Part shown: positions 8,256 through 17,731 of the stretch, in pieces
Position numbering within the stretch: the stretch's first letter is position 1
Layout of the letters: each line of letters starts with the position of its first letter
NCBI RefSeq assembly: GCF_003813905.1
Contig: NZ_RPFJ01000003.1
Coordinates: 67,001 to 131,000 of the forward strand
Reading direction: 5' to 3'
Length of the DNA stretch: 64,000 bases
From: Aureibaculum marinum
GTDB taxonomy: Bacteria > Bacteroidota > Bacteroidia > Flavobacteriales > Flavobacteriaceae
Made by a program: the position numbers and the translations under genes
The notes under the pieces: model-generated
Seen by the model: the letters and a program-made list of their open reading frames with translations, nothing else
What the model was told of the DNA's origin: nothing
The model's database searches: none

Positions 8256-9440
8256 ATGAAAACAGCATATATAGTAAAAGGATACAGAACAGCAGTTGGT
8301 AAAGCACCTAGAGGTGTATTTAGGTTTAAAAGACCTGATGAATTAGCAGCAGAAACAATTCAACACTTATTAAAAGAAGTTCCTACTCTTGATAAAACAA
8401 GAATTGATGATGTAATTGTTGGTAATGCTATGCCGGAAGCTGAACAAGGGTTAAACATTGGTAGATTAATCTCTTTAATGGGGCTAAAAATTGAAGATGT
8501 TCCTGGAGTAACAGTAAATAGATATTGTGCTTCTGGATTGGAAACTATTAGTATTGGCGTAGCCAAAATACAATCAGGAATGGCAAAGTGTGTTATTGCC
8601 GGTGGTGTAGAAAGTATGAGTTATATCCCTATGGGTGGATATAGACCAACACCTAATTATAAAGTGGCAAAAAATGGGCACGAAGATTATTATTGGGGCA
8701 TGGGCTTAACTGCAGAAGCCGTTGCTGATAAATATAAAGTTTCTAGAGAAGAACAGGATGAATTTGCATTCAATTCTCATCAAAAATCGCTTAGAGCTCA
8801 AGACAATAATACTTTTCAAGACGATATTGTTCCTATCGAAGTTGAAGAAATTTTTGTTGATGAAAATGGCAAAAAACAATCAAAAAAATATACCGTGTCA
8901 AAAGACGAAGGTCCACGAAAAGGTACTTCTATTGAAGCTCTAGCTAAATTACGTCCTGTTTTTGCTCAAGGCGGAAGCGTAACCGCAGGAAACTCATCAC
9001 AAATGAGTGATGGTGCTGCTTTTGTATTGATAATGGATGAAGATATGGTTAAAGAACTTAATCTTGAACCCGTGGCCAGAATGGTTTCGTTTGCCGCAGC
9101 AGGTGTTGATCCAAAATATATGGGAATTGGCCCTGTAAAAGCCATTCCAAAAGCCATTGAACAAGCTGGATTAAAATTAAAAGATATTGATTTAATTGAA
9201 TTGAATGAAGCTTTTGCTTCTCAATCCATAGCCGTAATAAAAGAGTTAGGCCTAAATAAAGACATTGTAAATGTAAATGGCGGTGCAATTTCTTTAGGGC
9301 ATCCATTAGGATGTACTGGTGCTAAATTATCAGTTCAATTGTTTAATGAAATGAGACGTAGAAAAAACAAATATGGAATAGTAACCATGTGCGTAGGTAC
9401 TGGACAGGGTGCAGCTGGAATCTATGAGTTTTTAAAATAA
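8256..9440 (+). CDS. fadA: Acetyl-CoA acyltransferase (3-ketoacyl-CoA thiolase)
   Basis: Last step of beta-oxidation: thiolytic cleavage of 3-ketoacyl-CoA to acetyl-CoA and a shortened acyl-CoA. 394 residues, standard for the family. Nucleophile Cys91 lies in [12 protein letters not shown]. His349 lies in [10 protein letters not shown], and the second catalytic Cys379 lies in [15 protein letters not shown] is the conserved block that shapes the active site. It starts 4 bases after the fadN stop, so translation is probably coupled. The substrate chain length is not readable from sequence, but the operon context (fadN, acyl-CoA dehydrogenase) argues for degradation rather than acetoacetyl-CoA synthesis. 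Confidence 0.95.
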   Translation: MKTAYIVKGYRTAVGKAPRGVFRFKRPDELAAETIQHLLKEVPTLDKTRIDDVIVGNAMPEAEQGLNIGRLISLMGLKIEDVPGVTVNRYCASGLETISIGVAKIQSGMAKCVIAGGVESMSYIPMGGYRPTPNYKVAKNGHEDYYWGMGLTAEAVADKYKVSREEQDEFAFNSHQKSLRAQDNNTFQDDIVPIEVEEIFVDENGKKQSKKYTVSKDEGPRKGTSIEALAKLRPVFAQGGSVTAGNSSQMSDGAAFVLIMDEDMVKELNLEPVARMVSFAAAGVDPKYMGIGPVKAIPKAIEQAGLKLKDIDLIELNEAFASQSIAVIKELGLNKDIVNVNGGAISLGHPLGCTGAKLSVQLFNEMRRRKNKYGIVTMCVGTGQGAAGIYEFLK

Positions 9441-9660
9441 AAAACAGAACAATTGTACTCTTAATGTAAAACTGAAAAGGATAGAAAATTTGCCAATTAC
9501 ATAAATACGTTAAAATATTAATTTAGTTGTTGCCAATAAATTCATAATACCTGAAAATAAAATAATTCCAAAAACTGATTTCAAGTTTTCAAGATAGACT
9601 GCACTGGTCTAAACTCTTGCATCTTGTTATCCAGATTCAATAATAATTAACACAAATAAC
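9441..9660. other. Non-coding gap inside the fad cluster
   Basis: 220 bases separate fadA from the acyl-CoA dehydrogenase, although all other fad gaps are under 15 bases. No ORF with coding character is seen. A weak hairpin (TAGAC / GTCTA, 9595-9611) and a TTTCAAG-like direct repeat (about 9579-9593) are present. No -7 consensus was found just before 9661. Confidence 0.4.
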
Positions 9661-11472
9661 ATGAGTACAGAAGATAAAAATTTATTAAGAGGTGGACAAT
9701 TTCTCGTAAGAGAAATAAATAGCGATGAAATTTTCACACCTGAAGATTTTAACGAAGAACAACTGATGATGAAAGAATCAGTTACAGAATTTGTTGACCG
9801 TGAACTTTGGCCAAATAAATCTAAGTTTGAAGCTAAAGATTATGCTCTAACCGAAGAATGTATGCGAAAAGCTGGAGACTTAGGTTTCTTAAGCGTATCT
9901 GTTCCTGAAGAATATGAAGGCATGGGAATGGGATTTGTCTCAACCATGTTAGTCTGCGATTACATTTCTGGAGCAACGGGCTCTTTTAGTACAGCTTTTG
10001 GTGCTCATACAGGTATTGGAACTATGCCAATTACACTATACGGAACAGAAGAACAAAAGAAAAAATATGTCCCTAAATTAGCCTCAGGAGAATGGTTTGG
10101 CTCTTACTGCTTAACTGAACCCAGTGCAGGTAGTGACGCAAATTCAGGAAAAACCAAAGCTGTACTTTCTGATGATGGAAAATATTACAGTATTACTGGA
10201 CAAAAAATGTGGATTTCAAACGCTGGTTTCTGTAAATTAATGATTGTTTTTGCTCGTATAGAAGACGATAAAAATATTACTGGATTTATTGTTGAGTATG
10301 ATAAAGACAATCCTAACGGAATTACTATGGGCGAAGAAGAGCACAAGCTCGGAATTAGAGCTTCTTCTACTCGTCAAGTGTTTTTTAATGAAACCAAAGT
10401 TCCAGTCGAAAATATGTTGTCTACTCGTGGTAATGGTTTTAAAATTGCCATGAATGCTCTTAATGTTGGTCGAATTAAACTAGCTGTTGCGTGTTTAGAT
10501 GCTCAACGTAGAACAATTACCGAATCTATAAAATATGCTAACGAACGTTTGCAATTTAAAACACCTATTGCTAAGTTTGGTGCCATTCGTCAAAAAATTG
10601 CAGAAATGGCAACAAACTGTTGGGTAGGTGAATCTGCAAGTTATAGAGCGGCTAAAAATATAGAAGACAGAATTGAACTTCGTAAAAAAAATGGAAAAGA
10701 CACAGATCAAGAAGCTGAATTAAAAGGAGTTGAAGAATATGCAATAGAATGTTCTATTTTAAAAGTTGCTGTTTCTGAACACATTCAAAAATGCACAGAT
10801 GAAGGCATTCAAATATTTGGAGGAATGGGCTTTTCTGAAGAAACTCCAATGGAATCAGCATGGCGTGATGCTAGAATTACTAGAATTTACGAAGGGACCA
10901 ATGAAATTAACAGAATGCTATCTATTGGCATGTTAATAAAAAAAGCCATGAAAGGTCATGTAGATTTATTGGGCCCTGCAACAGCAGTAGCAAACGAATT
11001 AACAGGCATCCCTTCTTTTGAACAACCCGATGCTAGTGTTTTATTTTCAGAAGAAAAACAAATTATAGTAAACTTAAAAAAATTATTTTTAATGGTTGCG
11101 GGTGCTGCTCTACAGAAATATGGAGAAGAAATAGAAAATCATCAACAACTAATGTTAGCTGCTTCTGATATTTTAATCCAAATATATCTAGCTGAATCTG
11201 CAATTTTAAGAGCTGAAAAATTGGCAAAAAAAGAAGGTGAAGAAAACGTTAAAGAACAAATAGCCATGGCAAAATTAAACTTATTCCATGCTATAGACAT
11301 TATAGAAACCGCAGGTAAACACTCCATAATTTCTTTTGCAACAGGAGATGAGCAACGCATGATGTTAATGGGCCTTAAACGTTATATTAAATATGTTAAC
11401 ATGCCAAATATAATAGAGTTAAGAAATATAATTGCAGATAAAATAACAGAGAAAAATAAATATTGCTTTTAG
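9661..11472 (+). CDS. fadE: Acyl-CoA dehydrogenase, long form
   Basis: FAD enzyme that makes the first double bond in acyl-CoA and passes electrons to electron-transfer flavoprotein. 603 residues: the usual N-terminal, beta-barrel and C-terminal domains (to about 430) plus an extra C-terminal helical domain of about 170 residues, as in very-long-chain type enzymes. Landmarks are CLTEPSAGSDANS (FAD/acyl contact), MWISNAGFCKLMIVFA, QIFGGMGFSEETPMESAWRDARI and the catalytic Glu411 in RIYEGTNEINRM. The start MSTEDKNLLRGGQFLV is taken because it is the first ATG and the N-terminus is conserved in flavobacterial relatives as I recall them. No acyl-CoA ligase gene follows; a terminator hairpin does (11521-11571). 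Confidence 0.94.
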   Translation: MSTEDKNLLRGGQFLVREINSDEIFTPEDFNEEQLMMKESVTEFVDRELWPNKSKFEAKDYALTEECMRKAGDLGFLSVSVPEEYEGMGMGFVSTMLVCDYISGATGSFSTAFGAHTGIGTMPITLYGTEEQKKKYVPKLASGEWFGSYCLTEPSAGSDANSGKTKAVLSDDGKYYSITGQKMWISNAGFCKLMIVFARIEDDKNITGFIVEYDKDNPNGITMGEEEHKLGIRASSTRQVFFNETKVPVENMLSTRGNGFKIAMNALNVGRIKLAVACLDAQRRTITESIKYANERLQFKTPIAKFGAIRQKIAEMATNCWVGESASYRAAKNIEDRIELRKKNGKDTDQEAELKGVEEYAIECSILKVAVSEHIQKCTDEGIQIFGGMGFSEETPMESAWRDARITRIYEGTNEINRMLSIGMLIKKAMKGHVDLLGPATAVANELTGIPSFEQPDASVLFSEEKQIIVNLKKLFLMVAGAALQKYGEEIENHQQLMLAASDILIQIYLAESAILRAEKLAKKEGEENVKEQIAMAKLNLFHAIDIIETAGKHSIISFATGDEQRMMLMGLKRYIKYVNMPNIIELRNIIADKITEKNKYCF

Positions 11473-11520
11473 TAATACTATTATTTTAAAATAGTATTCT
11501 CAAATAATTTTAGCGAATTA

Positions 11521-11571
11521 AACCGTTTTTTAAATACCTAAATTGTTTATAGGTATTGAAAACGGTTTTTT
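11521..11571 (+). terminator. Rho-independent terminator after fadE
   Basis: A long imperfect stem pairs AACCGTTTT..AAATACCTA with TAGGTATT.AAAACGGTT around an 8-base loop and is followed by a run of six T. It closes the marR-fad cluster. Confidence 0.85.
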
Positions 11572-11655
11572 GTTTCAAATAAACTTCTATTCTAATCTTT
11601 TTCTATAATTATTAGGGTAATAAATTCCCTTTTTTACAATATAAAGTTTTATAGT

Positions 11656-11663
11656 TATCTTCG
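11656..11663 (+). promoter_or_regulatory. Candidate -7 element of the amidohydrolase gene
   Basis: TATCTTCG differs by one base from TANNTTTG and lies 26 bases before the ATG at 11690. No -33 TTG is seen. Confidence 0.35.
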
Positions 11664-11689
11664 CATTTCATGTCTAAAACATTTTCAAA

Positions 11690-14600
11690 ATGTCAAAAAT
11701 TAACCTACTTTTTTTTATTACGCTAGTTTTATCAATAAACCTTTTGGCCCAAGATAAAAAATCTAAAAAATGGGATGTTTCAAATCCTGAAGGAAATTGG
11801 GAATTTAAAGAGGTTCAACTAAATACTGATGAAGGTACATGGATGAATTTAGATGTAAGCCCTGATGGAAAAACTATCGTTTTTGACCTCTTAGGTGATA
11901 TTTACAAGATGCCAATAACTGGAGGAAAAGCAATAATATTAAGAGAAGGATTACCTTTTGAAATTCAACCACAATTTAGTCCAGATGGCAAGAAAATATT
12001 ATTTACTAGTGATGCTGGTGGTGGTGATAATATTTGGATAATGAATTCTGATGGTTCAAATGCAAAACAAGTAACTAAGGAAAATTTTAGATTGTTAAAC
12101 AATGCTACTTGGACGCCTGATGCCAATTATATTATTGCTAGAAAACATTTTACTTCTGGGCGTTCTTTAGGTGCCGGTGAAATGTGGATGTATCATATCA
12201 CAGGTGGTTCTGGCACGCAACTCACTAAAAGAAAAAATGATCAACAGGACGTTAACGAACCTACGGTATCTCCTGATGGAAAATACTTATATTACAGTGA
12301 AGATGTATACCCCGGAGGAGCATTTAATTACAACAAAGACCCTAACAGTCAAATTTATGTAATTAAAAGATATAGTTTTGAAGATGGAAGCAATCAAACT
12401 ATTACTGGTGGTCCTGGAGGTGCCGCACGACCTCAAGTTTCACCTGATGGTAAAAAATTAGCATTTATAAAACGTGTTAGAACAAAATCAGTTCTTTACA
12501 TCCATAATTTAGAAACTGGTGAAGAATATCCTGTTTATGACAACTTAAATAAAGATCAACAAGAAGCTTGGGCTATTTTTGGAGTTTATCCTCGTTTTGA
12601 TTGGATGCCCAACAATAAAGAATTGGTTTTTTGGTCAGGTGGAAAAATCAATAAATTAAATATTGAAACCTTAACAGTTAGCAACATTCCTTTTCAAGTA
12701 GAAACAACACTTAAAATTGCTAAGGCATTAGAATTTGATTCTCCTGTATATACTGAAAATTTTACTGCTAAAGCAATAAGAAATGCTGTTACATCTCCTG
12801 ATGGAAAAACATTGGCGTTTAATGCTCTAGGTCATATTTACATAAAAAAACTACCTAATGGCACTCCAAAAAGACTCACCAAGGAAACCGATATTGAGGC
12901 TGAACCTCAATTTTCACCCAACGGAAAAGAAATTGTATATGTAACTTGGAATGATGAAAATTTGGGAGCTATCCGTACAGTATCAATTAAAGGAGGAAAA
13001 ACCACAAAAATTACAAACGAAAAAGGAATTTATAGAATGCCTTCTTTTAGTAAAGATGGTAAAACTATTGTATACGTAAAAGAAAGTGGAAACAACGAAC
13101 AAGGCAGAACGTTTTCAAAAAAATCAGGTATTTATACCATTAACAAAGATGGTTCTAATAATAAATGGTTAAAAGTTAAAGGAGAATATCCTCAATTTTC
13201 TAAAGATAACAAGAGGATACTTTACCAGACAGGAGGTACATATTTTGGAAAGCTCACTAAATCTTTAAAAAGTATTGATATAAATGGTAAAAATGAAAAA
13301 ACATTAATTACTTCTAAATATGCAAATCGATTAGTGCCTAGTCCTGACAATAAATGGATAGCCTTTAGTAACTTACACAAAGTTTATTTAGCTCCTATGC
13401 CAACAACAGGTCAACCATTAAATTTAGATAGTAAAACCAAAGTAGTACCTGTTTCTCAAATTTCAAAAGATGCTGGTACAAATTTACATTGGTCTTCGGA
13501 TAGTAAAAGCATACACTTCACTCTAGGTGAACAATATTTTAGTAATAAAATAGAAGAAAGGTTTACATTCTTAGAAAATTCACCAGATAGCATTCCTGCG
13601 ATTAAAGAGAAAGGTATAAATATTAATTTGGTTGCTAAGATGGACAACCCCATGGGTAAAATAGCTTTTACTAATGCTAGAATTATCACTATGGAAGGTA
13701 ATGAAGTTATTGAAGATGGCACCATAGTTATCCAAGAGAATAAAATTATAGCTGTTGGAAAATCGAAAGAGATAAAGCTCGACTCTAACACTAGAGTTTA
13801 TGATCTAAGCGGAAAAACTATTATGCCTGGTATTGTAGATGTTCATGCTCACATAGGCGGGTTTAGATATGGATTAAATGCTCAAAAACATTGGCAATTT
13901 TATGCTAATTTAGCTTTTGGTGTGACCACCTCACATGACCCTTCTGCAAATACAGAAACTGTTTTTACTTTGGCTGAGCTGATAAAAAGTGGACAAATGG
14001 TTGGACCACGTCTCTACTCCACTGGTTTTATTTTATATGGAGCAGATGGTGATTTTAAGGCTGTTGTAAATAGTCTTGATGATGCCAGGTCTTCCATTCG
14101 AAGGACCAAAGCGTTTGGTGCAAAATCAGTTAAAAGTTACAACCAACCAAGAAGAGAACAACGCCAACAAATTATACAAGCTGCCCGTGAAGAAGGTATT
14201 TTTGTTGTTCCTGAAGGCGGCTCTACATTTTATCATAATATGACTATGATTATGGATGGTCATACTGGAATAGAGCACAATATTCCTATTGCTCCAGTTT
14301 ATAAAGATGTAATTACATTATGGAGTAATAGTAACACAGGCTATACTCCAACACTTATCGTAAACTATGCCGGTATGAGTGGTGAATATTATTGGTATCA
14401 AGCAACCAATGTTTGGGAAAATGAAAAATTATTAAAATATACGCCTAGAGGTATTATTGATGCAAGATCAAGACATAGAACTATGGTACCAATGGAAGAG
14501 TATGAAAATGGACATATATTAACTTCTAAAACAGCTAAAGAACTTTCTGACGCTGGTGTAAAAGTGAATTTAGGTGCTCATGGTCAATTACAAGGTTTAG

Positions 14601-14977
14601 GAGCACATTGGGAGTTATGGATGCTACAACAAGGAGGAATGACCAATCACGAAGCATTACGTGCTGCTACTATTAATGGAGCCGAGTATTTAGGATTAAG
14701 CAATGATATTGGCTCTCTAAAAGTAGGTAAATTGGCGGATTTGATAGTACTGGATAAAAACCCTTTAGAAGACATTAAAAATTCAAATAGTGTTAAATAT
14801 ACTATGGTAAATGGTAGATTATATGATACTGAAACCATGAACGAAATTGGCAATACCATAAAAAAACGAAGTAAATTCTATTGGGAAAACAACAATTACA
14901 ACCAAGCATTTCCTTGGCATGATGAAGCTCAAAGCTTTACACAACCAGGTTGCGGATGTGTTATAGGACATAATTAG
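11690..14977 (+). CDS. Secreted TolB-like propeller plus amidohydrolase
   Basis: Large exported hydrolase of 1095 residues. A signal peptide covers about 1-20 (ending LLAQ). Residues about 40-620 carry roughly twelve PD40/TolB blade motifs of the form SPDGKxIxF, enough for two six-bladed propellers. Residues about 660-1060 are an amidohydrolase of the imidazolonepropionase/prolidase-like group: the metal pair is H719-x-H721 in GIVDVHAHIGG, with H749, H849, H858 and H863 as further candidate ligands, and the C-terminal cap strand GKLADLIVLDKNPLEDI. Where relatives usually have an active-site Asp (GTDA/S), this protein reads LGAHGQ (H964), which is odd. The tail ends in CGCVIGHN. The propeller may gate a peptide substrate, by analogy with tricorn-like proteins. 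The actual substrate is unknown. Confidence 0.85.
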   Translation: MSKINLLFFITLVLSINLLAQDKKSKKWDVSNPEGNWEFKEVQLNTDEGTWMNLDVSPDGKTIVFDLLGDIYKMPITGGKAIILREGLPFEIQPQFSPDGKKILFTSDAGGGDNIWIMNSDGSNAKQVTKENFRLLNNATWTPDANYIIARKHFTSGRSLGAGEMWMYHITGGSGTQLTKRKNDQQDVNEPTVSPDGKYLYYSEDVYPGGAFNYNKDPNSQIYVIKRYSFEDGSNQTITGGPGGAARPQVSPDGKKLAFIKRVRTKSVLYIHNLETGEEYPVYDNLNKDQQEAWAIFGVYPRFDWMPNNKELVFWSGGKINKLNIETLTVSNIPFQVETTLKIAKALEFDSPVYTENFTAKAIRNAVTSPDGKTLAFNALGHIYIKKLPNGTPKRLTKETDIEAEPQFSPNGKEIVYVTWNDENLGAIRTVSIKGGKTTKITNEKGIYRMPSFSKDGKTIVYVKESGNNEQGRTFSKKSGIYTINKDGSNNKWLKVKGEYPQFSKDNKRILYQTGGTYFGKLTKSLKSIDINGKNEKTLITSKYANRLVPSPDNKWIAFSNLHKVYLAPMPTTGQPLNLDSKTKVVPVSQISKDAGTNLHWSSDSKSIHFTLGEQYFSNKIEERFTFLENSPDSIPAIKEKGININLVAKMDNPMGKIAFTNARIITMEGNEVIEDGTIVIQENKIIAVGKSKEIKLDSNTRVYDLSGKTIMPGIVDVHAHIGGFRYGLNAQKHWQFYANLAFGVTTSHDPSANTETVFTLAELIKSGQMVGPRLYSTGFILYGADGDFKAVVNSLDDARSSIRRTKAFGAKSVKSYNQPRREQRQQIIQAAREEGIFVVPEGGSTFYHNMTMIMDGHTGIEHNIPIAPVYKDVITLWSNSNTGYTPTLIVNYAGMSGEYYWYQATNVWENEKLLKYTPRGIIDARSRHRTMVPMEEYENGHILTSKTAKELSDAGVKVNLGAHGQLQGLGAHWELWMLQQGGMTNHEALRAATINGAEYLGLSNDIGSLKVGKLADLIVLDKNPLEDIKNSNSVKYTMVNGRLYDTETMNEIGNTIKKRSKFYWENNNYNQAFPWHDEAQSFTQPGCGCVIGHN

Positions 14978-15082
14978 AAAAAATATTAAATTTAGTATTT
15001 TCTTCTTGTAAAGAAATAAAATTAAGTTAAAGAAATAGTTCTCTAACCTCTAATTAAATGAAAAAAACTTGATATTGTGAAT

Positions 15083-15118
15083 AAAAAATTCCTCTCCTAT
15101 TATCAAGGAGAGGAATTT
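15083..15118 (-). terminator. Terminator of the NYN-LOTUS gene
   Basis: A perfect 12-base stem (15086-15097 with 15107-15118, core CCTCTCC/GGAGAGG), a 9-base loop, and six T after it on the minus strand. It may also stop plus-strand transcripts from the amidohydrolase gene. Confidence 0.85.
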
Positions 15119-15162
15119 AAAATCTTATTTTAATATTTCTAAAGTTTTAAAAGAGAAAAACA

Positions 15163-15891
15163 TTACTTATTCCTTACATAAATTAATTTAAAACGCTTAT
15201 TTCCTTGATCTCGTTGTTCTATTTCAAATTGTTTTAGTGAATGAAATAGTGGTGTCAATTTATCAAAACCAAAGTTACGAGCATCAAAATTTGGTTGTTT
15301 TTTTATTATTAAAGAACCTACATCTCCTAAAAAAGCCCATCCATCTTCATCAGCTGCATCATCAACTGATTGTTTTAACAGCCGTATGGTTGTAGGGGTT
15401 ATTTTGTCTAAACTTGGCTTTTTAGAATCATTCTTACCATCTTCTTTATCGGTATAGGTTTCTAATATTTCCAAATAAATAAATTTATCACATGCAACAA
15501 TAAATGGATCTGGTGTTTTTTTCTCTCCAATACCAATTACCTGCATTCCGGATTCTCTTAATCGAGTAGCTAATTTTGTAAAATCACTATCTGAAGAAAC
15601 CAAACAAAAACCGTCAATATTTTTAGAATAAAGAATATCCATTGCATCAATAATCATAGCAGAATCTGTTGCGTTTTTACCAGTAGTATAAGCATACTGC
15701 TGTATTGGATTAATGGCATTTTCTAACAATACGTTTTTCCACTTGTTTAAATTTGGTTTAGTCCAATCACCATAAATACGTTTAATAGTTGGAGTACCAT
15801 ATTTGGTAATCTCTTCCATCATCTCTTTTATATACTTTGATGGAATATTATCTCCATCAATAAGTACCGCTAATTTTATGTCTTTTATCAT
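15163..15891 (-). CDS. NYN-domain protein with C-terminal OST-HTH/LOTUS domain
   Basis: Probable PIN-like metal-dependent ribonuclease with an RNA-binding tail. 242 residues. The NYN (LabA/DUF88) domain occupies about 1-150, with acidic residues at the expected places: D12 and D14 in VLIDGDNI, TDSAMIIDAMDILY in the middle, and SSDSDFTKLATRLRESG. After a Lys-rich linker (about 151-165) comes an OST-HTH/LOTUS domain with DEDGWAFLGDVGSLI. The pairing of NYN with LOTUS is well known in bacteria; its RNA target is not. It is a single-gene unit with a strong terminator. A TATCTTTA element (15904-15897), one base off the -7 consensus, lies 5 bases before the ATG. Confidence 0.88.
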   Translation of the reverse strand: MIKDIKLAVLIDGDNIPSKYIKEMMEEITKYGTPTIKRIYGDWTKPNLNKWKNVLLENAINPIQQYAYTTGKNATDSAMIIDAMDILYSKNIDGFCLVSSDSDFTKLATRLRESGMQVIGIGEKKTPDPFIVACDKFIYLEILETYTDKEDGKNDSKKPSLDKITPTTIRLLKQSVDDAADEDGWAFLGDVGSLIIKKQPNFDARNFGFDKLTPLFHSLKQFEIEQRDQGNKRFKLIYVRNK

Positions 15892-16025
15892 GTAGGTAAA
15901 GATACAATTTTAATAAAATTTAACAAGTTCTCTCTCTAACACAAATTAATTCTCAGATTGATCAAAAATAGCAAATAGAATACTTTTTTTGACAATTCAA
16001 ATTTAATCCTTATTTCGTTAACCTT

Positions 16026-16610
16026 TTACTTTCTTACCTTACCACTAAAGACACTTACTTTAGAGTTAAAAGGATTTCCTGACGCTCTTCTCAAAATGGC
16101 TATTTGTCCTGAATGCCACACAGCATCTTCGATAGGTCCATTAATTGTTTTCCAAAATGGGTGCTCTGAAGTACCATAATCATTTTTAAAAATAATTTTA
16201 AAATCGTTTAACGATTCCGCTTTTAATAAAATTTCACTAGCCTTTTTAAAATTTAGCAATGTAGCTTTACGTAGTTCTTCAAAAGATAAAGAATCTTTTT
16301 TAGTGTGAGCATTGGGGGTTTTGGTAGTAGCATTAACAATCATTTTAGACAACTCATAAATATGCTCAATGGTTTTAATTGTGGTTCTTCCCTCTTTATT
16401 AAGCTTATACGCCAAATCTTCTGCTCTCAATCCTTCAGTAGCCCAATAATATCTAAATCCCAGTCCATCAACCATTCTCGCTACTACTGTGGTAGCTGAA
16501 TATTCTTTAGGATAAGGTGGAATTTCTGAATAAGGCAACTCTGTTTTCAAACCTTGTGCATTTATTGATGAAATAACTAAAAACAATGTTATATATAAAA
16601 ATGATTTCAT
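16026..16610 (-). CDS. Exported DinB-like four-helix protein
   Basis: 194 residues of unknown function. I take the start at 16610 rather than the longer frame from 16661, because MKSFLYITLFLVISSINAQ is a clean signal peptide that the longer version would bury behind 17 extra residues. The mature part has the DinB pattern: TTIKTIEHIYELSKMI (first metal-binding His), a KASEILLKAESLNDF helix and a terminal block containing WHSGQIAILRRASGNPF (His followed by G-Q-I, as in DinB enzymes). DinB proteins are usually cytoplasmic metal-dependent thiol transferases or hydrolases, so a periplasmic version is unusual. The neighbouring genes face away or are unrelated and give no clue. Confidence 0.75.
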   Translation of the reverse strand: MKSFLYITLFLVISSINAQGLKTELPYSEIPPYPKEYSATTVVARMVDGLGFRYYWATEGLRAEDLAYKLNKEGRTTIKTIEHIYELSKMIVNATTKTPNAHTKKDSLSFEELRKATLLNFKKASEILLKAESLNDFKIIFKNDYGTSEHPFWKTINGPIEDAVWHSGQIAILRRASGNPFNSKVSVFSGKVRK

Positions 16611-16733
16611 TATGAAATGATTAATTTTGTTTTTTAAAAGTAATACAAATATTGATTGCATACCCCTATAAGAGACATTTATTAAAAATTAGTTCTTTTG
16701 GGTTACTGTAAACAATTAAAATAAAGCAAGTTG

Positions 16734-17711
16734 ATGAAAAATAATTTCGATGTTTTAATCATTGGAGCTGGTCCAATTGGTATTGCCTGTGCTTTAGAAG
16801 CCAAAAAAAAGGGATTGAGTTACATAATTATTGAAAAAGGAGTTTTGGTTAATTCTCTTTATAATTATCCCACAAATATGACATTTTTCTCTACTTCTGA
16901 AAAGTTAGAGATAGACAATATCCCCTTTATTAGTAGTAACCCTAAACCAAATAAAAAAGAAGCCTTAGAGTATTACAGACGTATTGTTTCATCTAACAAC
17001 CTCAACGTTAATTTATTCGAAAAAGTTGAGACTGTAACTTCAGAAAATGGAATCTATACTGTAAAGACGAATAAAAATAATTATCATTCAAAAAATATTA
17101 TAATTGCTACAGGCTTTTATGACCTTCCAAATTATTTAAATGTTCCTGGAGAAGATTTACCTAAAGTGTTCCATTATTATAACGATCCTCATTATTTCTC
17201 AGCTCAAGATGTTATTGTAGTAGGAGCTAGCAACTCTTCTGTCGATGCTGCTTTAGAAGTCTATAGAAAAGGTGGTCGGGTTACTATGGTAATACGTGGT
17301 AAGACCATTGGTGAAAGAGTTAAATATTGGGTTAAGCCTGATATTATAAATAGAATTAAAGAAGGCAGCATTAAAGCCTATTTTAAAACTGAAATTAAAG
17401 AAATATTTGAGGATAAAGTAATTATCACAACAGAAAATGGAAAAGATATTACGCTTAAAAATGATTTTGTTATTGCTTTAACTGGATACCGTCCTAATTT
17501 TGAATTTTTAAAAAACATTGGTGTAGACCTTTCCAATGATGGATTAAAAAAACCTGTTTATAATCCTGAAACTATGGAAAGTAATTTAAAAGGCATCTAT
17601 TTAGCTGGAGTTATTTGTGGTGGTATGGAAACGCATAAATGGTTTATAGAGAACTCAAGAATTCATGCAAAAATGATTATTCAAAACATCACCACATCTT
17701 CTAAAATTTAA
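16734..17711 (+). CDS. ypdA: YpdA-family putative bacillithiol disulfide reductase
   Basis: FAD/NAD(P)H oxidoreductase of 325 residues in the YpdA (Bdr) family, proposed to reduce bacillithiol disulfide in the cytoplasm. It shows GAGPIG (11-16, FAD), the second dinucleotide motif VVGASNSSVDAALEVYRKGG (about 163-182) and the C-terminal FAD block GIYLAGVICGGMETHKWFIENSR. It lacks the CxxC of thioredoxin reductases, as expected for YpdA. An in-frame TTG sits directly before the ATG at 16734; I prefer the ATG. Some Bacteroidota make bacillithiol, which supports the call, but no bsh gene is in this window. It converges with the HMG-CoA lyase gene. Confidence 0.85.
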   Translation: MKNNFDVLIIGAGPIGIACALEAKKKGLSYIIIEKGVLVNSLYNYPTNMTFFSTSEKLEIDNIPFISSNPKPNKKEALEYYRRIVSSNNLNVNLFEKVETVTSENGIYTVKTNKNNYHSKNIIIATGFYDLPNYLNVPGEDLPKVFHYYNDPHYFSAQDVIVVGASNSSVDAALEVYRKGGRVTMVIRGKTIGERVKYWVKPDIINRIKEGSIKAYFKTEIKEIFEDKVIITTENGKDITLKNDFVIALTGYRPNFEFLKNIGVDLSNDGLKKPVYNPETMESNLKGIYLAGVICGGMETHKWFIENSRIHAKMIIQNITTSSKI

Positions 17712-17731
17712 TAATTATAATACTTAGATAG

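Noticed and set aside
5861-11472. Idea of a complete fatty-acid import and activation locus
   Set aside because: No acyl-CoA ligase or FadL gene is in this operon; the FadL-like gene at 54152 is far away and separately transcribed.
16611-16661. Longer start for the DinB-like gene
   Set aside because: It would put 17 residues before a clear signal peptide; ATG at 16610 is preferred.
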